The notes under the pieces are model-generated. The model saw nothing but the letters and a program-made list of their open reading frames with translations. It did not search any database and was not told the DNA's origin. The position numbers were made by a program, and so were the translations under genes. A stretch of 64,000 nt of DNA. It comes from Rhizobium sp. ZPR4. GTDB taxonomy: Bacteria; Pseudomonadota; Alphaproteobacteria; Rhizobiales; Rhizobiaceae. The DNA lies in assembly GCF_040215725.1 (NCBI RefSeq), contig NZ_CP157972.1:62001-126000 (forward strand). The letters run 5' to 3'. This document shows positions 25,441 to 34,385 of the stretch, in pieces. Each line of letters opens with the position of its first letter. The stretch's first letter is position 1.

Positions 25441-26662
25441 TGACGGCTTCCTTGACCGGATCGGGATAGAGCGAGGAGAAATCGAGATCCTTGCGGACGA
25501 AGACCATGATTTCCGTGCCCTGATCGACATGGATTGTCGGCGGAATATTGATTGAATCCTTCAAGGCGATGTTCGCCATATCCGCCATGGTCTGGGACAA
25601 GGTCTGCTGCGCTTGCGTTTGTGCGTTCGAGCTCGTTGACGACGTAGCGGAATTGCTCGATCCATCGCTGTTGAGGCCGGCGACAAAAGACGAGACGCCG
25701 CCAACGAGACTGAGGACCGCGGCGGCGCCAAATCGCTCGAGATAATGCTTGTCGACGAAACCGGTCAGGCCCGAGCGACCGAGATCGTCGGTCCCATAGG
25801 AGCCGAGCGCGACGGAGGTGCCGTCGCTGCGCAGAGCCCGCGTCCAGACGATCAGGATTCGTGTTTGTCCCCGCGCCATGCCGCTCTTGTATTCGCCCGT
25901 CAGCATGGTCCCTTTGGGTAAAAGGACCCGCCGGCCGTCGAAGGAATAGATATCGGTCGAGATCACCGCCCGCACCATGCCCGGCAGATCCGACTGGATT
26001 GCCGTCTCCAGCACGCCGCGGATCAGCGTTCCCTGTGGAATGAGGGCATCGATACGGTCGTTACGCGACGCAGTGACCGTCTCGACATCCTGCGATCCCA
26101 CCGATTGCACGAATTTGCGGTTGGGATCATCCTCGACGGTCATTGCTGAACCCGTCCCCTGCCCTGATGTTCCACCAACGATCGAGGCGGAATCGTTGCC
26201 TCTGGTTGCCTGGTCGACGACCAGCATGTTCGACTGAAGTCGCGCGATACGCAGTGCCTCCGCCTTTCTGGCCCGTTCCGCCTCTTCAGCTGCTCGGCGA
26301 GCGGCGTCATCGTCGACGGCAGGCTGAATGACGACGGGTGCCTGTACTTGAACCGGAGGCGCCTCCGTGACCACCGGTGTCGGTTGAGGTGGCGTCAGCA
26401 CAAGCTTGTTGTCGGTTGGCGTCGCGGGCGGATTCTGCGGGTCGAAGTTCAGATTGCCGGCATGGCTTGCCGTGCGAAACTCTTCTTTCTCCCCAGCCTT
26501 CTTCGATCCATCCGGGCGGATGAAACTGACATAGCCGGCATAGGCGAGAACTCCGAGCGCGACCGATGCCAGCAGGATCGGCATCAATTTGCCGCGCCTG
26601 CGGTCGGCGGGTCGAGCGACCGTTTCAACGATGCGCGCCTCTTCCTCAAAATCAATGGCCAC
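25409..26662 (-). CDS. virB10: T4SS core-channel protein, VirB10
   Basis: 417 residues: short cytoplasmic N-terminus, one membrane segment (about 27-49), a Pro-rich periplasmic linker (PPQPTPVVTEAPPVQVQAPV) and the C-terminal beta-barrel with LIPQGTLIRGVLETAIQSDL, GTMLTGEYKSGMARGQTRIL and a SAVVSLVGG-type antenna helix region near 300. It spans both membranes and senses ATP use by the VirB11/VirD4 ATPases. It overlaps virB9 by 11 bases. Confidence 0.95.
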   Translation of the reverse strand: MAIDFEEEARIVETVARPADRRRGKLMPILLASVALGVLAYAGYVSFIRPDGSKKAGEKEEFRTASHAGNLNFDPQNPPATPTDNKLVLTPPQPTPVVTEAPPVQVQAPVVIQPAVDDDAARRAAEEAERARKAEALRIARLQSNMLVVDQATRGNDSASIVGGTSGQGTGSAMTVEDDPNRKFVQSVGSQDVETVTASRNDRIDALIPQGTLIRGVLETAIQSDLPGMVRAVISTDIYSFDGRRVLLPKGTMLTGEYKSGMARGQTRILIVWTRALRSDGTSVALGSYGTDDLGRSGLTGFVDKHYLERFGAAAVLSLVGGVSSFVAGLNSDGSSNSATSSTSSNAQTQAQQTLSQTMADMANIALKDSINIPPTIHVDQGTEIMVFVRKDLDFSSLYPDPVKEAVNELRRAKARH

Positions 26663-27458
26663 GGCTGATCTCCAAAAGTTTGCTGTCGACCGGCCTGCTC
26701 AACGCCATCGCAGGCTTCAGATTGAAGACACAGGTGGCGACTTTGCCCGAGCGCAGCGTCCACTGACGCGCCACCTTGTCGATGACGATGTAGTCGCCTT
26801 CGCGCCGGTAATTGACGAGAGACTCGCTGCCATCGGATTTGACCGCGAAAAATGCCGGGACTTCGCCGCCGAACTGGAAGAATGTCTTGGTGCCGTCGTC
26901 GAACGCCGAGGTGGGTCTGTTGTCGACCGCACCCTTGTAGCCATAGTCGTAGTTCAGGCGGCCGGGATTGGCCAAAGCGGCCTTGACGTTTGGCATGGCG
27001 GCATTCTGCCGGGCCGTGGCGAGCAGGTTCGCGTCGGTTGAATCCTCCGGATAGGAAAAGCGCAGCTTGACGACGGCCGTCCTGGTATTGCCGGGCTTCG
27101 CCCCATTGAGGAAGAAGGTATAGACCCGCTTCGAGGTGATGACGTTCATGTTCGTCTGTGCGTCCGGCTGCAACGGCTTGATAAACAGGAAGCGTTTTGA
27201 CTGATCGGGGACAGCTTGCCAGGCCAGAGTGTCGCCCATGGCAACGGTCGCGATCTGCTCGTCGTCATTGAAGACGATCATTGTCGAGACGCCCATCATG
27301 CCGGCGAGATAGACGATATTGTCCTTCTGGAAGGGAACGGTGCGAATCCGCTCATCCGCCTTGACCGATTGCGGTTGCACCTCAGCCGAAGCAAATGGCG
27401 CCTGCACCAACAAAGCTACGCCGATCGCACTCGCTGACAGGAGAAGACTTATTTTCAC
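26652..27458 (-). CDS. virB9: T4SS outer-membrane complex protein, VirB9
   Basis: 268 residues with a signal peptide ending in ASA before EVQPQSVKADERIRTV. The N-terminal domain carries the DTLAWQAVPDQSKRFLFIKP block and the C-terminal domain the PTSAFDDGTKTFFQFGGEVP strand with NYRREGDYIVIDKV, as in VirB9/TrbG/CagX. It forms the outer-membrane ring with VirB7 and VirB10. ATGA overlap with virB8. Confidence 0.95.
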   Translation of the reverse strand: MKISLLLSASAIGVALLVQAPFASAEVQPQSVKADERIRTVPFQKDNIVYLAGMMGVSTMIVFNDDEQIATVAMGDTLAWQAVPDQSKRFLFIKPLQPDAQTNMNVITSKRVYTFFLNGAKPGNTRTAVVKLRFSYPEDSTDANLLATARQNAAMPNVKAALANPGRLNYDYGYKGAVDNRPTSAFDDGTKTFFQFGGEVPAFFAVKSDGSESLVNYRREGDYIVIDKVARQWTLRSGKVATCVFNLKPAMALSRPVDSKLLEISRGH

Positions 27459-28216
27459 TGGTTCTCCTCCCCGGATGTGACCGTTTCCTGATCGCGGCGA
27501 TATTCGGTCACCTGGAAGCCGAGGGGATTGTCGAAGCGCCAGTCATTGCGCATCGGTTCCGACGTGTACTTGAAACGGACATTGGCGACCCAATGGTCGG
27601 TGACCGTTGGGCCTGACGAACCGGAGCGCGTCGTCGAGAAGCGCACGGCCGCGGTACTGTCGTTGAGAAAGATGACGCTCTTGACGAAGACACTAACGCC
27701 AGTGTTCGGGCCGTACAGCTTGACGGGATTGTTGGGGTTGGCGCCGGAATAGGTGTTGGCGAGATCCGAAGCCGCCTTCCCGGTCGAATAGAGCGAAGCC
27801 AGATCGTAGTTGTCGCGCAGGCCCTTTGGATCATAGGTCTCGCGGGCACGGATGAAGCGGACGATGTTTGCCCGTGTCACCGCCTCATTCTGGGTGAGAT
27901 CACCACGTTCCTGGAGAGGGCGGCTCGCCTCGACATAGCCTGTGGTCTTGTCGACCTCGAGCACGACGACATCGAAGGACTTTAAGGGGAGTAATGCCCA
28001 AAGAAGCCCTATAGCGCCGGCAAGCGCCATGCCAAGGGCAACCGAGACCGACCGCCACGCGCCGCGCGAAACAGTGACCGATCGATAGACGGAGCGTTCC
28101 CAGCGCTCGCCTTCGCTGTAGTAGCGAGGATCGATCTCCTTGGCGACGGCATCGAGCAATTCAGCCGTTCTGGCTGATGCCCCTGCTTTCTCAGGCCTAT
28201 TGTCATGGGTACCCAT
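27455..28216 (-). CDS. virB8: T4SS inner-membrane assembly factor, VirB8
   Basis: 253 residues from ATG 28216, which has AGGAG six bases upstream; an ATG at 28234 is in frame but less well placed. It has one membrane segment (about 55-75, ALGMALAGAIGLLWALLPL) and the NTF2-like periplasmic domain with ETYDPKGLRDNYDLASLYST and the C-terminal RNDWRFDNPLGFQVTEYR signature. It nucleates channel assembly. Confidence 0.95.
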   Translation of the reverse strand: MGTHDNRPEKAGASARTAELLDAVAKEIDPRYYSEGERWERSVYRSVTVSRGAWRSVSVALGMALAGAIGLLWALLPLKSFDVVVLEVDKTTGYVEASRPLQERGDLTQNEAVTRANIVRFIRARETYDPKGLRDNYDLASLYSTGKAASDLANTYSGANPNNPVKLYGPNTGVSVFVKSVIFLNDSTAAVRFSTTRSGSSGPTVTDHWVANVRFKYTSEPMRNDWRFDNPLGFQVTEYRRDQETVTSGEENQ

Positions 28217-28325
28217 TGCTACTCCTGGAATCATGGTTGAGCATCAACCGGCGATGCTGTTTGCCTGCGGCATTCTGGATTTGTCGGGCCAGGATCTGGT
28301 GTGATGTGATCTGGCGTGGTGGGAC

Positions 28326-29372
28326 CTACCTGCGTGCGTTCTGGGCGGCCGCGCGCACCTGGGCAGCAGCCGGATCGCCGTCACTGATCATGCCGGATTG
28401 TCCCCGCATTCTGGTTGCCATCGCGCCGCCGGCGTCGACTGCTCCTCTTGCCGCACCTGCAATGCCAGTCGTCCCAAGCACAGCCGCGATCCACATGCTG
28501 CGCGTCGCAAACCTGCCGGCGAGCCCGGCTTGCCCGTCGATCCGGGGGCCACCGCCGGCAACAGCCAATGCGACCGGGATCGAATGCAGAAGCAGGTAGA
28601 TGGTGACGATCGACATCATCAGGAATGGCGCGACCGTCGTCATATTGGCGCCGCTGGCATCAGCGCTCAGCGCATCCACCCTGCCCTTCAGCAGCGTCAG
28701 CATCAGGCCGAGGATGACATAGACGATGATCGGCAGCAGGGCGTAACCGGCCAAACTGCCGATCCAGCCATCGACGACGCGCGAGGTCAGATTGAAGAGC
28801 GCGCAGCACAGCACGATCGGCCCGATCGCCAGCAGAATGAACATGGTCATCTTGCCGATCATTAGCAAAGTGACGGCCACCGCACAGAGGATACAGACGA
28901 CGGCAAGCACGACGATGGCAAGAATGTACATGCCAACAGCCGTAATGCCCGCGGCGTCGACCATGGCTTTGACGACAGCCATGCCTCCGTTCCAGATATC
29001 AGTCATACCCTGGCTGATTGACGAGCCGGAGGAACCATCGCCACCGCAATCGCTGCCGCCCGTTGCCTGGCACACGACCGCCGCCATGGCGTCGGGCGCC
29101 TTCAAGAGCGGATTGACGATCAGCGGCTGATAGGTGGCCCAGGAGGTGATGAGAGTGTAGCAGATGAAGGCGCGGCCGAACCGCCAGACGAAGGCGCCCG
29201 CGGTCATCTGCGCCCGTCCGAACAGCATCTCGTAACCCCACCAGACGACGTAGACGGCAAGTCCCGCCAGAAACACCGGGCCGAGATTGGTCGCAAGCGT
29301 CGTGTACATGCTCTGCACGGCGCTGACGCCCATCGTATCGATCTTGCCGAACAGGATGTCGAAGGGGTTCAT
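28326..29372 (-). CDS. virB6: T4SS polytopic membrane protein, VirB6
   Basis: 348 residues with about six membrane segments and the family centre MTMFILLAIGPIVLCCALFN followed by DGWIGSLAGYALLPIIV. A Cys- and Gly-rich loop (QATGGSDCGGDGSSGSSISQ) lies between the second and third segments. VirB6 forms the inner-membrane part of the channel. The C-terminal 60 residues are Ala/Gly/Arg-rich and probably cytoplasmic. Confidence 0.92.
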   Translation of the reverse strand: MNPFDILFGKIDTMGVSAVQSMYTTLATNLGPVFLAGLAVYVVWWGYEMLFGRAQMTAGAFVWRFGRAFICYTLITSWATYQPLIVNPLLKAPDAMAAVVCQATGGSDCGGDGSSGSSISQGMTDIWNGGMAVVKAMVDAAGITAVGMYILAIVVLAVVCILCAVAVTLLMIGKMTMFILLAIGPIVLCCALFNLTSRVVDGWIGSLAGYALLPIIVYVILGLMLTLLKGRVDALSADASGANMTTVAPFLMMSIVTIYLLLHSIPVALAVAGGGPRIDGQAGLAGRFATRSMWIAAVLGTTGIAGAARGAVDAGGAMATRMRGQSGMISDGDPAAAQVRAAAQNARR

Positions 29373-29387
29373 GAGAAGAGCATTCCT

Positions 29388-29585
29388 TTAGAGGACCGTG
29401 ACGCCGTTCTGGCGCACCATTGGTCCACAAGCGGTGAGATCCGTGGCAAAGGCGGAGGACGAAAAAATCGACCCGGCCGCAGCCGAACACGGCGCCTTCA
29501 GCTCTTTGTGACCGGCGCATCCCGGCAAGGCTGCGAAGGCGGCCATGCCCATGCCGAGAACAATGACCCGCAATCTGCCCTTCAT
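29388..29585 (-). CDS. Small T4SS lipoprotein, VirB7-like
   Basis: 65 residues from ATG 29585. A hydrophobic signal ends in the lipobox LPGC, followed by a short mature part with two more cysteines. VirB7 proteins are small lipoproteins that anchor VirB9 in the outer membrane through a disulfide; this one has matching size and position next to virB6. Sequence similarity to VirB7 itself is not visible, and an entry-exclusion lipoprotein of the EexN type is an alternative. Confidence 0.65.
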   Translation of the reverse strand: MKGRLRVIVLGMGMAAFAALPGCAGHKELKAPCSAAAGSIFSSSAFATDLTACGPMVRQNGVTVL

Positions 29586-29612
29586 GATGTGCCTGTCCCG
29601 TTTCATTCGTGA

Positions 29613-30350
29613 TCAATTGCCAATGAACGATGCCTTGGCCGGATCGTAGGTCATGAACTCCGACGTGGCGGCTTCGGCGGCGAGCTGCCGCATCTGTTCG
29701 GCGTTCAGCGCCGCATTGCCGGCGTTGACGGCGCCGACGAGCTCGTTGACGGTTTGGGCGGTCTGGGTCTGGACCTGAGAGTTCTGGTCGATCGATCCCT
29801 TGATGTCGCTGGCCGTGCCAATCTGCGATTGCACGCCCTGGAACGCCGTCGAACGCTGCTGTGTGGCGCTTTGTGTGCCGGCGATGGAGGCGGTCAGCGC
29901 CGTCGCCGTATTGACCAGGCCCTGGTAGGCCTTGTCGCCGCGCGTCATTCCGGAGCTGCTTAGCTGGCCCGAGAGGGATTTCACCAGATTGAGGCCGTTG
30001 AGGATCGTAGCTGCCGTATTGCCGAACGAGCCGAGATTGCCCCACGCCATCTGTCCCTGCAGAAGCGAGGAGAAGTCGGGTGCGTTGCCCATGGAGAACC
30101 CGCTGCCAAGCGCGGTACCTGCGATGTCAGCGGTGGAACGATTGCCGGTCACGGCGGCCAGCGTCTTGTTGACCGTCTGCAGGATGTCACCGTTCGACGA
30201 CATGATCTGGGCGGTGTTTTCGGCCGTCTTCGTCGCTTGCGACAGCGTCGCGTCATCGCGAACCGGCACCTCGGCATAGGCGCTTGTGACCGGGATCGCC
30301 ATGGTAGCGGTTGCCACGGCAAGCGCTGTCTTCATGATCATCTTGCTCAT
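29613..30350 (-). CDS. VirB5-like minor pilin (paralogue 2)
   Basis: 245 residues with a signal peptide ending AYA before EVPVRDDATL. The mature protein is helical and Ala/Gln/Ser-rich as in VirB5/TrwJ family proteins. It ends in EFMTYDPAKASFIGN. It shares the order IGTA-(4)-GS-DQNSQV, a GAVNAGNAAL stretch and the MTYDPAKASF end with the upstream gene at 30604, so both derive from one ancestor. VirB5 proteins sit at pilus tips and may help contact recipient cells. Confidence 0.8.
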   Translation of the reverse strand: MSKMIMKTALAVATATMAIPVTSAYAEVPVRDDATLSQATKTAENTAQIMSSNGDILQTVNKTLAAVTGNRSTADIAGTALGSGFSMGNAPDFSSLLQGQMAWGNLGSFGNTAATILNGLNLVKSLSGQLSSSGMTRGDKAYQGLVNTATALTASIAGTQSATQQRSTAFQGVQSQIGTASDIKGSIDQNSQVQTQTAQTVNELVGAVNAGNAALNAEQMRQLAAEAATSEFMTYDPAKASFIGN

Positions 30351-30601
30351 TTTACCTCTCCGGATGTGTTGGCCGACGGCTTGGCCGCACCTGCATTGGC
30401 CTTTGATGATGCTGGCCCGTCATCAGTGAACGAGAGCTTGCTCGGGTCGTAGTCCATGACGCGCTTTGCAGCTCTTTCGGCTGCGGCCTGTCTTGCCTGC
30501 TGCTCGCCAATGAAGATGTTGGCTCGAACCAGGACCACCACCAGCGCGCTTGCCGCGGCCACGCCCAGTATCTTGACCACCAGTCCTGTCGGGATCGTCA
30601 T
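30347..30601 (-). CDS. Small membrane protein with VirB5-type C-terminal motif
   Basis: 84 residues: a membrane segment (about 8-27, VVKILGVAAASALVVVLVRA), an Ala/Arg/Gln helix, then VMDYDPSKLSFTDD, which mirrors the MTYDPAKASF motif ending both neighbouring VirB5-like proteins. The remaining Ala/Ser/Lys tail is low complexity. Its stop overlaps the next gene by 4 bases and it starts 2 bases after the previous one, so it is tightly coupled to both. Confidence 0.75.
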   Translation of the reverse strand: MTIPTGLVVKILGVAAASALVVVLVRANIFIGEQQARQAAAERAAKRVMDYDPSKLSFTDDGPASSKANAGAAKPSANTSGEVK

Positions 30602-30603
30602 CG

Positions 30604-31275
30604 TCAGTTGCCTCCGCTTGCCTTGACGTCATTGACGAAGGAGGCCTTCGCCGGATCGTAGGTCATCACGCTGGTGGCGGCGCTTTCGGCGGCCGCCGCA
30701 TCGATGAGGCGCTGGTTGCGCATCTGAACCGTGGTATTGACGGCGCCGATCGCCTGGTTCCAGATCTCAGCGCCCGACAGGCGGACCGTCGAGTTCTGAT
30801 CGAAAGCGCCTTGCAAGGAATTTGCCGTGCCGATCGCATTTTGCTGGGTCTTCAACGTCGATCTGTTGGAGCTGATGGCGGCGGCCACCGCAGCAAGCGC
30901 ATTGACCGCCTGCCCGACATTCTTCGTCTTCAGCGCCGCGACCCCCTGTCCTACCGCCAAAAGGATCGCCAAATCGCTGTTGCCGATCGTCGTGCCGGAT
31001 AGTGGGGAGCCGGATACGCTGGCGCCGCTCACCTGCCCCACGTCGGCGAGATCTCCTTGCGTCGAAAAACTGGTCGTCACCCCGCGCGAAGGTGCTACCG
31101 TCGACTGTTTGTAGGTCCGCGCTCGCTGCATGCAGGCCGCCGTGTTCGTTTCCTTGGCTGTGCGCGCGGCATCATTGACCGGAACTTCAGCCTGGGCAGG
31201 CAAGGCGATCGAAATGCCGGCCACGAGCACCAGACTGACCAATCCGGATCGGTTCAACATCGATATCACCCTCAT
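30604..31275 (-). CDS. VirB5-like minor pilin (paralogue 1)
   Basis: 223 residues from ATG 31275, which overlaps the virB4 stop (ATGA); upstream frame to 31377 only runs inside virB4. Signal peptide ends PAQA before EVPVNDAARTA. The mature part has a Cys (TAACMQRAR), a QNAIGTANSLQGAFDQNSTV block and a C-terminal VMTYDPAKASFVNDVKASGG, which parallels the gene at 29613. Both are placed between VirB4 and VirB6, the usual place of virB5. Confidence 0.8.
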   Translation of the reverse strand: MRVISMLNRSGLVSLVLVAGISIALPAQAEVPVNDAARTAKETNTAACMQRARTYKQSTVAPSRGVTTSFSTQGDLADVGQVSGASVSGSPLSGTTIGNSDLAILLAVGQGVAALKTKNVGQAVNALAAVAAAISSNRSTLKTQQNAIGTANSLQGAFDQNSTVRLSGAEIWNQAIGAVNTTVQMRNQRLIDAAAAESAATSVMTYDPAKASFVNDVKASGGN

Positions 31276-33707
31276 GGGTTCATCCCGGCAGGCCCTGCCG
31301 GCTCCTGTCGCCAACCGCAAAAATAGGGGAGCCATTGTTCTGGCGCGTCGCCATAGCGCTGACGCAGCCGCGCGCACTCGGCGACCGTCTCCGCACGACC
31401 GGACAAAACCTTGACGAACTCGGGCATGGCCGACAGATCAAGCCTGGCGATCACGCTGTCATGGTCATGCTTGACCAGGAATTGGCGTGATGTCGACGGG
31501 GTGGTTTTGACCCATTCGAACTGGACCTCGGAGAGACCAAATCCGCGAACGTAGCTGTCGTGATCTGCTTTGGGATTGGGGAAGAAGATGTTCGTCGGGC
31601 TCTGCTCCAGCAGCGTGTGGGCTATCCGCGATGTGGTGATATCGCGGGCCGACTGCGTGCCGATCCCGACAATGCCGTTCTTCTTGCGGATGGTCTTGAG
31701 CTGGTCGTTGATGAAGGCGCCGGCCTTGTCGTCGCCGAGCAGCTTCCAGCCTTCATCGACAAACAGCATCATCGGCCTGACACCATCGAGCATCTGGCCG
31801 ATGCGGAAGAAGATATAGCCGAGTGCTGCGGTCCGGATCTCCGGATCGTCGAGCACGGCAGTGAGATCGAAGCCGAAGACGCCCCGCTCCGCATCCCAGA
31901 GATCTACGGGATTGTTGAACAGCCATCCGCGCGTGTCGCACCAGGCTTCGAAACGAGAGGCAAGATCATCGCGGCCGGCAATTTCACCGCCGCGCAGCAA
32001 ATGGACGACATCGGAAAACAATCGCTCACGGATGGGAACATTGAAGATCTGCTCGATAGCACGGGCGAGGATCTTTTCCTGTTCGGGAGAAAGCTTTTCC
32101 GTCTCATCCTTCGGCCGGACGATAAAGCTCAGCAGCTCATAGACGAAGGTCCTATTCTCCGGGGTGTCTTCGAGCTGCAGTGGATTGAAGCCCGTCGGTG
32201 TGCCCGGCTGCAGGATCTCATATTGCCCACCGCAGGCGCGGATAAAGATCTCGCCGCCGCGGTCCTTGTCGAAGAAGGCGCAACGCGGCTGCGGCCGTGT
32301 CCGCATGGCCTGTGCCAGCAGGAACAGCAGGCCAACCGTCTTGCCCGAGCCCGTCGGACCGGTGACGATGAAGTTGCCGACCTCCCCTTTGTGGAAGTTG
32401 AAGAAGTAGGGCGTCATCGAGGTAGACTGCAGCAATGAGATGGCTGGCCCCCAGTGGTTGCCACTGGGCTTTCCGAGAGCAAAGTTGTGAAAGGAGGCAA
32501 GGCCGCAGAAGTTTCGCGACGTGATCAGCGCGCGTCTGGCAATGTAGGCAAAATTGCCGGGAAGCTGGGCAAAGAAGGCCGGTTCCGCGTTCAGATCCTC
32601 GCGCACCACCACCATGCCGGCATGCTGCAGCTCCTTGGTGATTGCCTGGGCGCTGGCTTCGGTTTCTTTGATGGAGTTTCCGAGCGCCATCACCGAGAGA
32701 TGATGGTATCCCATCACAGAGCGGCCATTGACCAATTCGTCCCTGGCAATCGAGATCGCGCTTTCCAGACTGGTCCCACGCTCGTCAGACACGCTGATCT
32801 GTCGCTGTATGCGATCCATTTCTGACAGAACCGGCGCGCGGTCGGCGAGCGAAAAACTCTGTGATACGATGAATTCTCCGGGAATTTTGAGCAACCCGTC
32901 GATCATGCCGTTTGCTGTATAGGGCGGGTATTCGCGGATCGACAACATCGCGCCGAAGCGGGTCTCGTTGTCGCTACCCCCACGCATTTCCAGGAGACGC
33001 CGGCCAAAGGTGATGCGTCGGGTCGGCAGGTATTCGTCGAGGGGCATGCGCGGCAACAGCATATTCACAGGCTGGCCGCCATTGAGAAGCATACTCAAAA
33101 ATTCCAGGACTTGCGATGACACGCTGTGCTCGCGAAGAACTGCCTTCAGGACCCGGGCGCCGTAGCCTTCCATTCCCTTGACGATATTCGCGACATGCTG
33201 ACGTAGTTCCTGGCGGGCCTCGTGATCGAGCGCCTGCTCAGAAACACCGGCGGCCTTGCGGAAATGAGCCAGCAGCGTATCGGCAAGGCCCACCCTCCCC
33301 TGAAACCCACGGCGAATGACGGTCAGGTAGAGTTCGTTTGTGTACATCCGGCTGTCGGCAAGACCATGCATGTAACGGTCGTTCAATTCCCTGCAGAAGG
33401 GAATATCGAATTCGCCCTCGATAGCGGGCGGGATACGGCGGCGGATGATATGGGAGTAAACGGCAAAGCGGCTGTCGGCGAGCGCCCGGATGAGTGTGTT
33501 GCAGGCCGTCGCTTCGACATCGATGATGTCCTGATCGGCGGTCTGATGGCAGAACCCATCGACCTTGATGACCGAGAGCAGCATCCCATCCTTGGTCCGC
33601 AGTGTGTCTTCGTCGATGTGTCTGAGATAGGGGATGTGGGCCGAAATCGCCTTTTCCCGGCCGATCTCGGTACCAAATCGGAAATCCTTGCGAACCGCCC
33701 TGTGCAT
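31272..33707 (-). CDS. virB4: T4SS ATPase, VirB4
   Basis: 811 residues from ATG 33707 (GGAG upstream); the frame is open to 33773 but that stretch overlaps virB3. N-terminal CagE/VirB4 domain, then the ATPase domain with Walker A TGPTGSGKTVGLLFLLAQA, Walker B PMMLFVDEGWKLLGDDKAG and a GIGTQSARDI motif after it. It is the large inner-membrane-associated motor needed for pilus and channel assembly. Confidence 0.96.
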   Translation of the reverse strand: MHRAVRKDFRFGTEIGREKAISAHIPYLRHIDEDTLRTKDGMLLSVIKVDGFCHQTADQDIIDVEATACNTLIRALADSRFAVYSHIIRRRIPPAIEGEFDIPFCRELNDRYMHGLADSRMYTNELYLTVIRRGFQGRVGLADTLLAHFRKAAGVSEQALDHEARQELRQHVANIVKGMEGYGARVLKAVLREHSVSSQVLEFLSMLLNGGQPVNMLLPRMPLDEYLPTRRITFGRRLLEMRGGSDNETRFGAMLSIREYPPYTANGMIDGLLKIPGEFIVSQSFSLADRAPVLSEMDRIQRQISVSDERGTSLESAISIARDELVNGRSVMGYHHLSVMALGNSIKETEASAQAITKELQHAGMVVVREDLNAEPAFFAQLPGNFAYIARRALITSRNFCGLASFHNFALGKPSGNHWGPAISLLQSTSMTPYFFNFHKGEVGNFIVTGPTGSGKTVGLLFLLAQAMRTRPQPRCAFFDKDRGGEIFIRACGGQYEILQPGTPTGFNPLQLEDTPENRTFVYELLSFIVRPKDETEKLSPEQEKILARAIEQIFNVPIRERLFSDVVHLLRGGEIAGRDDLASRFEAWCDTRGWLFNNPVDLWDAERGVFGFDLTAVLDDPEIRTAALGYIFFRIGQMLDGVRPMMLFVDEGWKLLGDDKAGAFINDQLKTIRKKNGIVGIGTQSARDITTSRIAHTLLEQSPTNIFFPNPKADHDSYVRGFGLSEVQFEWVKTTPSTSRQFLVKHDHDSVIARLDLSAMPEFVKVLSGRAETVAECARLRQRYGDAPEQWLPYFCGWRQEPAGPAGMNP

Positions 33708-33718
33708 GAAAAGCTCCA

Positions 33719-34015
33719 CTACGGTTGATAGGAATTGCCGCCCCAGAAGTGGCGGTTCTTCGTCCAGGGGCACTTGGCGATCCGGACGCGAACGACGTTC
33801 GGCAGGTGCGGATCGCGCACGGTGATGACGTAGGAAAGCGCATGCAGAGGCAGGAACAGCAGGAACATGGCGAGGTTTTTCGTATTGAGGAACGTCATGA
33901 CGACGATCATCATCTCGCCGACGAAGAGACCGATCGGCACGCCCCAGAACATCCTTGGCCTTGTCAGACCGAGAACCAGCGGTGCCACCTCTGCCTTTGG
34001 CTGGCCCTCACTCAT
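33719..34015 (-). CDS. virB3: T4SS inner-membrane protein, VirB3
   Basis: 98 residues from ATG 34015 (MSEGQPKAEVAPLVLGLTRP). It has two adjoining hydrophobic segments (about 24-43 and 46-64) and the TRPRMFWGVPIG opening and RDPHLPNVVRVR tail of VirB3/TrbD. The start codon shares one base with the virB2 stop (TGATG). A longer frame up to 34693 is only the antisense of virB1/virB2. Confidence 0.93.
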   Translation of the reverse strand: MSEGQPKAEVAPLVLGLTRPRMFWGVPIGLFVGEMMIVVMTFLNTKNLAMFLLFLPLHALSYVITVRDPHLPNVVRVRIAKCPWTKNRHFWGGNSYQP

Positions 34016-34368
34016 CAGCTGCCCAATCCGGACGACATGGATTGCACGAGCTGGGCGCCGCCAAAGATGAAGGCGATACCGACGATGATGGAAAAGCACC
34101 AGCTCCAGGGAATGCGGCTGGTCAGCGCCATATAACCGACGGCCGCGCATGCGATCGTCGCCGCTGTTGTGGCAAACGTCCCCGTCATGAAATTGAGCAG
34201 CGTCGTGAAGACGGAATTGATCGGCTGGAAAATATCGCCGGCGGCATAGGCAAGATCGGCATTGCCGACCGCAACAACAGCGGCAATCCCGGCCACAGCG
34301 ACAACATGGGTGCCGATCGACCGCGAGGGGATGGCGGATCGAACGAGATCGTAAAACTTTGCCTTCAT
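34015..34368 (-). CDS. virB2: T4SS major pilin, VirB2
   Basis: 117 residues. A long leader with a signal-like segment ends YAAGDIFQPIN, giving a mature pilin of about 75 residues with two hydrophobic helices (TTAATIACAAVGYMA and WCFSIIVGIAFIFGGAQLV) as expected of VirB2/TrbC prepilins. It forms the conjugative pilus. Confidence 0.92.
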   Translation of the reverse strand: MKAKFYDLVRSAIPSRSIGTHVVAVAGIAAVVAVGNADLAYAAGDIFQPINSVFTTLLNFMTGTFATTAATIACAAVGYMALTSRIPWSWCFSIIVGIAFIFGGAQLVQSMSSGLGS

Positions 34369-34385
34369 GGGGGCTCCTGTTCTGG

